Below, one piece after another: positions 8,246 through 15,219 of a stretch of 24,493 nt of DNA (the stretch's first letter is position 1; every line of letters begins with the position of its first letter). This stretch comes from Lentisphaerota bacterium (GTDB taxonomy: Bacteria > Verrucomicrobiota > Kiritimatiellia > RFP12 > UBA3636). The stretch lies in the NCBI GenBank assembly GCA_022837245.1, contig JALHHX010000015.1:1-24493 (forward strand), given 5' to 3'. Under the pieces are notes generated by a model. The model was given only the letters and a program-made list of their open reading frames with translations. It was not told the origin of the DNA and searched no databases. The translations under genes and the position numbers were made by a program.

Positions 8246-8914
8246 ATGAAGGTAATGGCAATCAACGGCAGTCCGCGCATGGCCAAGTGGAACACCGCCA
8301 CTCTACTTGAGAAAGCCCTGGAGGGAGCGAAATCCGCTGGTGCCGACACGGAATTGGTGCACCTGTATTCGTTGCGCTTCTCAGGTTGCATAAGCTGCTT
8401 CGGCTGCAAGGCGCTCAACCGCAAGCAAGACGCGGTCTGCATCGTCCGCGACGAACTTGAGCCCGTACTCGCGCGCATCCGCCGCGCCGACGCGATCATT
8501 GTCGGGACACCCCTGTATTTTCTTTGCGAAACCGCCTCCACACGCGCCTTCCTTGAACGCCTCTGCTTCCCGTGCCTGAAATATTCCAAGGACATGCTCT
8601 CCATATTCCCCCGCAAGATCAAGACAGGGCTGATCTACACCATGGGGGCGTCGTGCGAAAGCGCCAAGAAACTCGGATTCGATCGCATTTTCGAAACCAC
8701 CCGCAACACGATGGCGCGCACTTTCGGCCACTGCGAATTGCTCACAGTCGCCGACACATTGCAGTATCCGGACTACGGCAAGTACGAGTCTGAATTGTTC
8801 GACAAAGAGGCGAAAATCAAACGCCACCGCGAAATTTTCCCCAAGGATTGCCAGCGCGCCTTCGAACTAGGCGCCAGACTCGTCAATACGATCCTGCTGG
8901 ATAGCGATCTATGA
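8246..8914 (+). CDS. NADPH-dependent FMN reductase / iron-sulfur flavoprotein-like protein
   Basis: This 222-residue flavodoxin-fold protein starts MKVMAINGSPR, the phosphate-binding loop for FMN. It has the compact cysteine cluster C-x2-C-x2-C-x10-C (Cys48, 51, 54 and 65, within SGCISCFGC). That cluster is typical of iron-sulfur flavoproteins of anaerobes, which bind a 4Fe-4S cluster next to FMN; the last spacing is a little longer than the usual range. GTPLYF at about 91 is the second FMN-contact loop. Likely roles are electron transfer, or reduction of quinones or oxygen species. The C-terminal ~90 residues are less conserved. GGGGG lies 9 nt before the ATG. The stop overlaps the next start as ATGA, so translation is coupled to the HAD phosphatase gene. 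Confidence 0.85.
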   Translation: MKVMAINGSPRMAKWNTATLLEKALEGAKSAGADTELVHLYSLRFSGCISCFGCKALNRKQDAVCIVRDELEPVLARIRRADAIIVGTPLYFLCETASTRAFLERLCFPCLKYSKDMLSIFPRKIKTGLIYTMGASCESAKKLGFDRIFETTRNTMARTFGHCELLTVADTLQYPDYGKYESELFDKEAKIKRHREIFPKDCQRAFELGARLVNTILLDSDL

Positions 8915-9552
8915 CACGGCCACGGCACATTGTCTGGGACTGGAATGGAACGCTTCAGGACGACGTCCAGGCCGCGGTCAACGGCATAAACATGCTGCTC
9001 CGCCAACGAGGCATGCCTCAGGTGACCATCGAGGAGCACCGCGGGTTGTTCACTTTCCCAGTCTCGAAATACTACCGCGAACTCGGCTTCTCGCTTGAGA
9101 ATGAAAACTGGGACGAAATGGCCGGCCAGTTCATACGCGCGTTCGCCTCCGACTCCTCGACACGCCTCTTCAGTGGCACAGTCCCAACCCTGACACGCCT
9201 CGACGCAGAGGGCATACCCATGTCGATCCTCTCCGCATGCCAGAGCGACGTTCTCGAGACCGCGCTCAATGACGCGGGGATCCGCCAGTTTTTTAAAACC
9301 GTTGTGGGAGCGGAAGACCCGAGCGCGGGTTCGAAGGTGGACATGGCAAGACTCCTGTTCAGATCCATCGACGCAACGCCGCGCGAGGTGTGGCTAGTGG
9401 GCGACACGACGCACGACAAAGAGGTCGCCGACGCCGCAGGCTGCAACTGCATACTCGTGGCGAGCGGCTATCAGTCGCGCTCGCGCCTCGCAGAATGCGA
9501 CTGCGCGGTGCTTGATTCCGTCGCAGACGTCCCGGCTTTCTTCGGAATATGA
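8911..9552 (+). CDS. HAD-superfamily hydrolase, phosphoglycolate phosphatase-like
   Basis: This is a 213-residue protein with HAD motifs. Motif I is VWDWNGTL, with the nucleophile Asp10. Motif II is SILSAC, motif III includes the Lys of GSKVDMARLL, and motif IV is WLVGDTTHDKEVADAAG. The alpha-helical cap (about 17-85) fits subfamily IA, like Gph/PGP. One point of note is that the second residue of motif I is Asn12, not the usual Asp general acid/base (DxN instead of DxD). DWNGT variants do occur in the family, so activity is not excluded but may be reduced or shifted. The start overlaps the upstream stop by 4 nt. The substrate is unknown; a small sugar phosphate or metabolite-repair product would suit the neighbours. 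Confidence 0.88.
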   Translation: MTRPRHIVWDWNGTLQDDVQAAVNGINMLLRQRGMPQVTIEEHRGLFTFPVSKYYRELGFSLENENWDEMAGQFIRAFASDSSTRLFSGTVPTLTRLDAEGIPMSILSACQSDVLETALNDAGIRQFFKTVVGAEDPSAGSKVDMARLLFRSIDATPREVWLVGDTTHDKEVADAAGCNCILVASGYQSRSRLAECDCAVLDSVADVPAFFGI

Positions 9553-9592
9553 TTTTTCACCCAAAATGATTTTACCTAAAAACGATATCTAA

Positions 9593-10621
9593 ATGCAAAA
9601 AACGAGGGTTGCCGTTATTGGATGCGGGGTGATAGGCCCCCTCCACGCCGAATGTTATAAAAACAACGAAGACGTCGAGATCACCTGGATGTGCGATCTC
9701 ATCCCGGAACGAGCCCAGGCGCTCGCGGAGAAATACGAGGTTCATAAATGGACCTCGGATCCCGCCGAGGTCTTCTCGGCGCGCGACGTGGATTCCGTCA
9801 GCATATGCACCGACCACGGCTCGCATTCGCAACTTTTCGCATCCGCCCTCGAACACGGCAAAGACGCGATCTGCGAAAAACCCCTCGCCCACAACGTCAA
9901 AAGTCTCGACGCCATGCTTGCCGCGGCGAAGCGGTTCCCCGAGCGCGTCTGCGGCGGCGTCTTCCAGCACAGGTTCGACCCGATTTACGTGGAGTTGCGC
10001 GGACTCCTCGCCTCGGACATTCTCGGTTGCCTGCTAAATGCCAGCGCCAGTCTGCGTTGTCTGCGAACCGGGGCATACTACAAAAGCGCCCAATGGCGCG
10101 GCACATGGGAGCACGAAGGCGGCTCCGTGCTCATCAATCAGGCGATACATTACATCGACCAACTGCTGTGGCAGGCGGGCCCGGCGGAGAAAATCACCGC
10201 CGCCATTCGCAACGTGGCCCACAAGGGGATAATTGAAACCGAAGACAGCGCGGCGGCAATAGTCGAATTCGAAAACGGCGCCGTGGGGACTATCGAGGCC
10301 ACTTCGGCAAGCAACATCAACTGGCTGTCACGTCTTTCCTTCTTCGGCACTGAAGGCGGCATTGAAATAACCAACGACAAACTGTCATTCGTAGAAATGA
10401 AGGACAAATCGCTGGAGTTATCGATTCGCGAACGCCTTGAGGCGGCTGTCGCACCCAAACCCGCCGCCGTCGGCAAGAAATACTACGGCACCGGTCACGG
10501 CGCGCAATTGGCGGACTTCATCGAAGCCGTGCGCACCCGGCGCGAACCGGGCGTGACCCTGGAAAGCGCCGCCGAAACAGCCCGCGCCATCCTCGCGATC
10601 TACGAAAGTGCACGGTCGTAA
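9593..10621 (+). CDS. Gfo/Idh/MocA-family NAD(P)-dependent oxidoreductase
   Basis: This 342-residue protein starts with a Rossmann fold: VAVIGCGVIG at 6-15 is the dinucleotide-binding loop, and CDLIPER follows at about 34. CEKPLAHN at 94-101 holds the EKP signature with the catalytic-site Lys. The C-terminal alpha/beta domain includes GGSVLINQAIHYIDQLLW, which matches the family GGG...D..xH block and places the catalytic His near 185. Members oxidise or reduce sugars, inositols or related polyols, often after release from glycans. The gene begins 40 nt after the HAD gene with only a weak ribosome-binding site (AACGATATCTAA before the ATG), so it may be translated less than the genes before it. 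It is the last gene before a terminator-like region and converges on the acetyltransferase gene. Confidence 0.92.
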   Translation: MQKTRVAVIGCGVIGPLHAECYKNNEDVEITWMCDLIPERAQALAEKYEVHKWTSDPAEVFSARDVDSVSICTDHGSHSQLFASALEHGKDAICEKPLAHNVKSLDAMLAAAKRFPERVCGGVFQHRFDPIYVELRGLLASDILGCLLNASASLRCLRTGAYYKSAQWRGTWEHEGGSVLINQAIHYIDQLLWQAGPAEKITAAIRNVAHKGIIETEDSAAAIVEFENGAVGTIEATSASNINWLSRLSFFGTEGGIEITNDKLSFVEMKDKSLELSIRERLEAAVAPKPAAVGKKYYGTGHGAQLADFIEAVRTRREPGVTLESAAETARAILAIYESARS

Positions 10622-10631
10622 AAGAAGACCA

Positions 10632-10671
10632 GAGGAGCGCAAAGCATCTGCTCCTCCACGAGGAAATGCTT
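10632..10671 (+). other. Alternative hairpins just after the oxidoreductase stop
   Basis: GAGGAGC (10632-10638) can pair with GCTCCTC (10650-10656). The second arm can instead pair downstream, TCCTC with GAGGA (10652-10656 with 10660-10664), enclosed by AAGCAT/ATGCTT (10642-10647 with 10666-10671). The two folds exclude each other. No T-run follows, so this may be an RNA 3'-end stabiliser or chance. Confidence 0.25.
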
Positions 10672-10754
10672 GCTAAGCGCCGCGGAGCCGAACCGACACC
10701 GGAATCACTACCACGAACCACACTATTGCATGTGTGGAACTAAGAACCGATGTC

Positions 10755-10790
10755 ACACCCCTGCTCGCCAGGACACAGGGTGTTGGTTTT
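10755..10790 (+). terminator. Candidate intrinsic terminator of the plus-strand operon
   Basis: ACACCC (10755-10760) pairs with GGGTGT (10778-10783), and an inner CCTG/CAGG pairing (10760-10763 with 10769-10772) is possible in place of part of the stem. The right arm is followed by TGGTTTT, a short T-rich tail. It lies about 130 nt after the last gene of the six-gene run, and the tail is weak. Confidence 0.4.
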
Positions 10791-10793
10791 AGG

Positions 10794-10821
10794 GGGATGC
10801 GGCGGGAAACCGCCGCATCCC
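10794..10821. terminator. Perfect 12-bp hairpin between convergent genes
   Basis: The arms 10794-10805 and 10810-10821 are perfectly complementary over 12 bp (GGGATGCGGCGG and its complement) around a GAAA loop. It lies between convergent genes, 16 nt before the acetyltransferase stop. No T-run flanks it on either side, so it may block transcription in both directions by structure, or be a dispersed palindromic repeat unit. Confidence 0.6.
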
Positions 10822-10837
10822 ACATCCTTTGCCTCTG

Positions 10838-11539
10838 CTACTCCATGCTGTAGATGCTCTTGCGAATGTCTTCGACTATCCTCCTCTGAGTGAGATTCGT
10901 CTTGTTGGACGACCAGACCATGAGATTCGAGGCGATTGGCTTCGCAAACCAGTACGACGGCAGCACAACTGGCTTGGGGCAATACCTGAAGCCGTGCTTT
11001 TCATAGAAACGCACGCGCCTGAAGGTATCCTTTGAATCGTTTTTTGGCTCGACATCAAGGATGATCTTGCGGTCTGCATAGTACTGCAACTGCTCGATTA
11101 CCTTGCCGCCGATTCCAGCCGAGCGGAACTCCGGGCATATGGCGAAATGCTCAATGAAGAACATGTCGTGCAGCAACCAGTAAGCGAGGAGACCGACCGT
11201 GACGCCTTTGCGGCGAATCGCCGAAAAGTGGAACCGTGGGTCATCCATCACCAGCTCATGCTCCAACAGGGAGCGCCTCTCGTCTTCTGGGAATGATGTA
11301 TTGTACAACAGCCAAAGTATTTTGAACTCTGGTGACTCCGGATCGTGTATGTCGACGAAAGTCATCGCCTCGTCATCATAATCCCCGGAACCTGTCGCGG
11401 GCATGATGAGCCCCGCGTTGATGCGCTGCGTCTTTTTCAAGACATCGCCGAGGTTTGCCATGCCCGTCATCTTGTAAGATGGCGTTATACTGAAACCCGC
11501 GACTCGCGTTTGTGATGCTTCTGTGGTTGTTGAGTTCAT
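10838..11539 (-). CDS. GNAT-family N-acetyltransferase
   Basis: This 233-residue protein has the GNAT core at about 60-190. The strand pair FHFSAIRRKGVTVGLLAYWL leads to FFIEHFAICPEFRSAGIGGKVIEQL, where RSAGIG is the acetyl-CoA pyrophosphate loop (R/QxxGxG/A). The next strand, KIILDVEPKND, and FYEKHGFRY complete the fold. The acceptor is unknown. The last ~45 residues extend past the usual domain end. The first ~55 residues look low in structure and have no clear ribosome-binding site, so the real start may be later. An ATG about 138 nt downstream, preceded by GGGG, would give MPATGSGDYDD and keep the whole domain. The gene is alone on its strand, converges on the oxidoreductase gene and diverges from pheS. 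Confidence 0.8.
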   Translation of the reverse strand: MNSTTTEASQTRVAGFSITPSYKMTGMANLGDVLKKTQRINAGLIMPATGSGDYDDEAMTFVDIHDPESPEFKILWLLYNTSFPEDERRSLLEHELVMDDPRFHFSAIRRKGVTVGLLAYWLLHDMFFIEHFAICPEFRSAGIGGKVIEQLQYYADRKIILDVEPKNDSKDTFRRVRFYEKHGFRYCPKPVVLPSYWFAKPIASNLMVWSSNKTNLTQRRIVEDIRKSIYSME

Positions 11540-11586
11540 GGGCTCGCCACGGCGTAAACGACGTGACGACAGAAACTCTTTCTTTT

Positions 11587-11662
11587 GTTCTTAGTTGCAC
11601 CGGGGCATTTGAAACCCCGGCTAAGGCAATCGATCCGTACCGGTGGCTGAACACCACTCCGG
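11587..11662 (-). other. Structured 5' leader of the acetyltransferase gene
   Basis: Two hairpins lie between the proposed promoter and the start codon. The first (transcript order) is CCGG-TGG pairing with CCA-CCGG across a 7-nt loop with a 2-nt bulge (11640-11662). The second has a 6-bp CCGGGG/CCCCGG stem (11600-11605 with 11615-11620) extended by CTTAG/CTAAG (11590-11594 with 11621-11625) across a 5-nt bulge. A purine-rich unpaired stretch follows. This could be a cis-regulatory RNA. I recognise no known riboswitch class in it. Confidence 0.4.
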
Positions 11663-11695
11663 CGCGAACCTGATAAGTCGCCTTTGCAGTTGAAA

Positions 11696-11724
11696 AGTAT
11701 CTCTCTTTAGCATTTGAAAGTCAA
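11696..11724 (-). promoter_or_regulatory. Candidate promoter for the acetyltransferase gene
   Basis: On the minus strand TTGACT (11724-11719) is followed by a 17-nt spacer and GATACT (11701-11696), 5/6 and 4/6 matches to the sigma-70 hexamers. Transcription would begin near 11689, giving a leader of about 150 nt that includes the hairpins at 11590-11662. Confidence 0.5.
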
Positions 11725-11742
11725 CAGATCATTTTTGTAAAC

Positions 11743-11772
11743 TTGACCTGAGCAAGGTATTTGGAGTAGTAT
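11743..11772 (+). promoter_or_regulatory. Candidate promoter for pheS
   Basis: TTGACC (11743-11748), an 18-nt spacer and TAGTAT (11767-11772) match the sigma-70 hexamers at 5/6 and 4/6. The start of transcription would be near 11779, about 64 nt before the chosen pheS ATG. No T-box or leader peptide is visible in that short leader; it contains only a small ACCGG/CCGGT dyad (11794-11808). Confidence 0.45.
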
Positions 11773-11842
11773 TGGAAACGTTTTGCAAAGGTGACCGGCC
11801 ATACCGGTGGGGGTGTTTTTATCTAAGGGACAATGTAGAGGC

Positions 11843-12862
11843 ATGAGTTTATCAGTTCAGGAAGTCAATGAGGCGAAGGCCAAGGCTCTTGCGGAAATCG
11901 GAGCTGCCGAGTCGGCCGCCAAGGTAGAGGAGCTGCGTATTAAGTACATAAGCCGGAATGGGCTGGTGCCGGAGTTCATGAAGTTCATGAAGGACGTCGC
12001 GCCAGCGGACAAGCCCGCAATGGGCGTCGCCCTTAATGCTCTGCGAACAGAAATCACTGACGCCCTAACCTCAAGGAAATCCGAATTAGCCTCTTCAGGT
12101 GCCAGGCACGGCGCTTTCGACTTCAGTCTTCCTGGCAACTGGCCGCGCGCCGGTGCCATGCACCCGGTTTCGAGCGTAATCGAGGAGACAGCCAGGATTT
12201 TCGGACAACTAGGGTTCACAGTGGCCGACGGACCAGACATTGAGACAGAATTCAACAACTTCGACGCCCTGAACACCGCAGCTCACCACCCGTCCCGCGA
12301 TCCTGCCGACACATTTTGGCTGGAGGACGGGCGGTTGCTCCGCACCCAGACATCGGCGGTGCAGATCCGCGTCATGCAGTCACGCAAGCCGCCGGTAAGG
12401 ATCATAAACCCCGGACGCTGCTACAGGCGCGATACCATCGACGCCACGCATGCAGCGAACTTCCACCAGATCGAGGGGCTGTACGTAGATTACACCCCTG
12501 TTTCACTTGCGGATCTGAAGAGCACGCTCGCACATTTCGCTCGTGAGATGATGGGCCCCGGCGTCAAAGTTCGTTTTCGCCCACACTTCTTCCCGTTCAC
12601 CGAACCCAGCGTGGAGGTGGACTTCTCGTGCCACATGTGCAAAGGTGCCGGGTGCAGAGTGTGCAAGCAGAGCGGCTGGATTGAAATCGCCGGTGCAGGC
12701 ATGGTAGACCCGCGCGTGTACAAAAAAATTGGCTACGACGAAGATCTCCACGGTTATGCCTTCGGCATGGGCGTGGAGCGCATCGCCATGATCAAGCACG
12801 GAATCACCGATCTCCGCCTGCTCTATACCAACGATCTTCGCTACCTCCAGCAGTTCGCGTAA
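11843..12862 (+). CDS. pheS: Phenylalanyl-tRNA synthetase alpha subunit
   Basis: PheS is the catalytic subunit that activates phenylalanine and charges tRNA-Phe in an alpha2-beta2 enzyme. The 339-residue product has the N-terminal helical tRNA-binding arm (1-90). Class II motifs follow: motif 2 in NPGRCYRRDTIDATH and HQIEGLYVD, and motif 3 in YAFGMGVERIAMIKHGI. A Cys cluster, CHMCKGAGCRVC, precedes GWIEIAGAGMV, as seen in many bacterial PheS proteins. The ATG at 11843 gives a normal N-terminus; a GTG at 11807 in frame would add 12 residues that overlap the leader. The usual pheT gene does not follow, since the next intact gene is on the other strand, so the beta subunit must be encoded elsewhere. 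Confidence 0.95.
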   Translation: MSLSVQEVNEAKAKALAEIGAAESAAKVEELRIKYISRNGLVPEFMKFMKDVAPADKPAMGVALNALRTEITDALTSRKSELASSGARHGAFDFSLPGNWPRAGAMHPVSSVIEETARIFGQLGFTVADGPDIETEFNNFDALNTAAHHPSRDPADTFWLEDGRLLRTQTSAVQIRVMQSRKPPVRIINPGRCYRRDTIDATHAANFHQIEGLYVDYTPVSLADLKSTLAHFAREMMGPGVKVRFRPHFFPFTEPSVEVDFSCHMCKGAGCRVCKQSGWIEIAGAGMVDPRVYKKIGYDEDLHGYAFGMGVERIAMIKHGITDLRLLYTNDLRYLQQFA

Positions 12863-12898
12863 ATCGCAGAGCCGTCTCGCAGACTGCCCACATATGCC

Positions 12899-12913
12899 GG
12901 GCATCCTTTGCCC
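12899..12913 (+). terminator. Weak hairpin after pheS
   Basis: GGGCA (12899-12903) pairs with TGCCC (12909-12913) around TCCTT. It lies 37 nt after the pheS stop. No T-run follows, so termination here is doubtful, but no better candidate is seen before 13039. Confidence 0.25.
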
Positions 12914-13038
12914 GTGACATTGCGTTGCAGACGACAAGTCCCCGTGAATCAAAGTTTCAATTAGGTGGACCTGGGCTATTTTCGTATGGTTTTAGATTGC
13001 TTAGGGCAGGTGGAGCCTCTAAATTGCGATTAGGCAAA

Positions 13039-13322
13039 ATGAACAAGACTAGAGAAGAAATAGAAAACGCCGAACAACAGGTAACGGGAAAAAGCACTTC
13101 CTGCGCGTTCGATTTCTGGCGTTCGATTTCTCGAAAATAGAGCTTGTTGTCGGTTTAACGGAACAGGAACCTGCCGTGCCGGATTTCCCGGAGGAACTGT
13201 TTGGGGACACAAGTCGCGAGAATGTGGATATAGTCAAAACAAACGTTGGTTTGTTATTTGGTTATGTCATGCACAGCCTTCGCCTTGCGATCCGACGCAA
13301 TCACAATTTCTGTATGGCATAG
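13039..13322 (+). pseudogene. Small unknown gene interrupted by a 14-bp tandem duplication
   Basis: An ATG at 13039 opens MNKTREEIENAEQQ and stops at TAG (13138-13140) after 33 residues. The stop lies just past a 14-bp tandem repeat (13105-13118 and 13119-13132, 13 of 14 identical). Removing one copy restores a single frame of 89 residues to the TAG at 13320. It continues ...CAFDFSKIELVVGLTEQEP, then PDFPEELFGDTSRENVDIV and a hydrophobic segment LLFGYVM. The restored product is acidic in the middle and basic near the end. I do not recognise the family. An AGG lies just before the ATG. The surrounding 12863-13353 gap is visibly AT-richer than its neighbours. An alternative is that the long open frame is chance. 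Confidence 0.45.
13105..13132 (+). repeat. 14-bp tandem duplication
   Basis: Two adjacent copies of GCGTTCGATTTCT plus one base (G in the first, C in the second). The length is not a multiple of three, so a recent slippage-type duplication would shift the frame of the small gene around it. Confidence 0.85.
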
Positions 13323-13353
13323 GCCGCAGGGTTCCATAAAGTCGTCCGGGCTA

Positions 13354-15219
13354 TCAAAGGATTTCTGGCATGGCGTAAAATTTGGTCGGGCTCAAAACTT
13401 GTTCCCGAGTGAGGTCGCACCGTGCCACTTGGAGGAAGATTCCGCAACCTTTACCACGATCGGTGTCAAGCGCTACAAGGATTTCGTGCTCTCCGGGGGC
13501 GACATCTACAACTTTGCCAGCACCCTTACCTGGAGATGCAGGCACGCGGCCCTCTGGTCCATAGTATACTTCCGCACCGTCGATCCAGGCCTTTGCCGGC
13601 CCCTCGTGTCCGAGCATGAGCATTATCTTCATATGTTCCCGGCAGGAGATGCGGCAGGCGTAGAAGAAGTATTCGTCACGACCACCATGGGTGGAGATCT
13701 CGTTACGCATACTGCAGAAAAGTCCAGGGAAAGCAATCTTTCTGAAATGCAGCGCCAACATGTCTTCGGGATATTTCAGCCTCTTCAAGCCGCCATCGCC
13801 CGGTTGGTAGTCACTCACCAGGAACTGCTGAATCAGAGAGGTGGTCGATATTGGAGGACCAAGCCAGACTGGGCCAAACACGGGCAAGGAACGTCCTGCG
13901 CCATCAACGATGTTGCAAAATGGATTTAGTCCATAGCCGTAATGCAACCTCCAACCTTTTCTGAGCTCCACGGGTGAAACAGTAGTGAATATGCGAGCTT
14001 TTTGACCAGACACTTTGGTGTCGAAAACACAAGACCTGCCTTCGGAATTGATGATTGAAAACCCGGACGGACGTCCTGCGCTAATGAGTGCTCCAGCCAC
14101 GTTTTTAAACGTGACTTCCACAACGCTCCATTCGCGGTGTGGCAGCACTTTGACACCATTAAACTCGATCGGAGGCAATCCAGACTTTCGTCCATTACGC
14201 AGTGCGTGCATGGCTTTTGTCAGCCGACGTCCGAGGATATATTGCGATTCACCGCTAAGGTGGATGAGGTCGTCCAACGCCAAATCCACTGTCGGCACCA
14301 CGGTGAGATTCTTTATGTGCCTAGGCAAGAGGCGTTGTTGTTCCTGTATCCCATTCCAGTACTGTGGTGCATCGGACGCAAGGTTCACGGTACGCGAAAT
14401 TTGCGCCATCGCCACTGGCAGCCGGGCATCGCCGCAATCGCGCCGGAGGGTCGCGATGAATTCCTTCATGGCTTGCGTGTAAACCGCCTCTGCCACAGGC
14501 CCGGCATCTGAACATCCTTGGTACCAAAGCATTCCCGCGACTTTTGCGCCATTCTTTTTGAACCTCCGCAGCATTGCGCTATACAAACTTGTTCCGCCCT
14601 CCCCCTTTAACTTTGGGCTCCACTGAGCCATCGTCGTGCCGCCATGAGCGCATGCGATAAGTCCCTGCGGCACTCCTGTAATCTTCATCATCTCGGCGCC
14701 AAAGGCAGGCCCAGGGCAAACACCCCAGCCTTTGGCCGGTTTCGGCGGCAACGCTCCCCCGAGCAGTTGCGCATGGACAGGATCAACGCTTTCCCACAAG
14801 GAGTGGATTGGATCCGCCGCAGGCGCCCATTCGTCGTTCATGTAGAACGCGCGCACCCGTGGATTGACTGGTAGCGGTTTCTCCGGCACAAGACCGCACC
14901 CCTGCATGTTCGACTGTCCAGCGAGGAGCCACACGTCACCCACAAGCACGTCTTTCACACACACGCGTTCCCTGTCTATGGAAAGTTCCACATCGTAGGG
15001 CCCGCCCACCGCCAACCCCTTCAATTTGGCCTTAAAACGTCCACGCGAAGCCGTCCCCACTTGTACAGAAGCGAACCCACGTACGACTTTGCCAGCGCAC
15101 GTCACCCGCGCTGTAACCGGACCTTTTGCATCGCAAATCCCCTCAATACGGGCATCGCAGGCATCCATGATGTTGCGTTGCAACACCATATGATCAAACA
15201 ACCCTGTTTCAATTTTCAT
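13354..15219 (-). CDS. Sialate O-acetylesterase-like SGNH hydrolase (SASA domain), no signal peptide
   Basis: This is a 621-residue protein. Residues 5-90 form the N-terminal beta-sandwich that starts LFDHMVLQRN, as in sialate 9-O-acetylesterases. The SASA/SGNH domain begins DVWLLAGQSNMQG, with nucleophile Ser103. HGGTTMAQW supplies the oxyanion Gly block, and DDLIHLS holds the Asp317-x-x-His320 pair. The block usually read WYQGES(N/D) is WYQGCSDA here, a Glu-to-Cys change. Residues about 470-621 form a second beta-rich region. These enzymes remove O-acetyl groups from sialic acids or other sugars. Most relatives are exported, but this one starts directly at the sandwich, so it is probably cytoplasmic. 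Its ATG overlaps the stop of the upstream helicase gene by 4 nt (ATGA), so the two are translationally coupled. Confidence 0.85.
   Translation of the reverse strand: MKIETGLFDHMVLQRNIMDACDARIEGICDAKGPVTARVTCAGKVVRGFASVQVGTASRGRFKAKLKGLAVGGPYDVELSIDRERVCVKDVLVGDVWLLAGQSNMQGCGLVPEKPLPVNPRVRAFYMNDEWAPAADPIHSLWESVDPVHAQLLGGALPPKPAKGWGVCPGPAFGAEMMKITGVPQGLIACAHGGTTMAQWSPKLKGEGGTSLYSAMLRRFKKNGAKVAGMLWYQGCSDAGPVAEAVYTQAMKEFIATLRRDCGDARLPVAMAQISRTVNLASDAPQYWNGIQEQQRLLPRHIKNLTVVPTVDLALDDLIHLSGESQYILGRRLTKAMHALRNGRKSGLPPIEFNGVKVLPHREWSVVEVTFKNVAGALISAGRPSGFSIINSEGRSCVFDTKVSGQKARIFTTVSPVELRKGWRLHYGYGLNPFCNIVDGAGRSLPVFGPVWLGPPISTTSLIQQFLVSDYQPGDGGLKRLKYPEDMLALHFRKIAFPGLFCSMRNEISTHGGRDEYFFYACRISCREHMKIMLMLGHEGPAKAWIDGAEVYYGPEGRVPASPGKGAGKVVDVAPGEHEILVALDTDRGKGCGIFLQVARCDLTREQVLSPTKFYAMPEIL

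Noticed and set aside
7780..8622. 280-codon minus-strand frame opposite hisG and the flavoprotein gene
   Set aside because: Shadow of two well-supported genes; the composition is Ser/Arg-rich and matches no family.
8871..8881. GCGCCAGACTC inside the flavoprotein gene, like the array unit
   Set aside because: A single 11-base match inside a conserved coding region with no further similarity; chance.
11587..11600. Integron attC site near the acetyltransferase gene
   Set aside because: The core GTTRRRY/RYYYAAC pattern is not met and no integrase gene is in the window.
13101..13135. tRNA T-arm-like GTTCGATTTC
   Set aside because: It occurs twice because of the 14-bp duplication, and no acceptor, D or anticodon arm can be built around it.
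13246..13929. 227-codon plus-strand frame overlapping the 3' end of the esterase gene
   Set aside because: Antisense to well-conserved esterase sequence; it begins in the broken small-gene region and has no domain.
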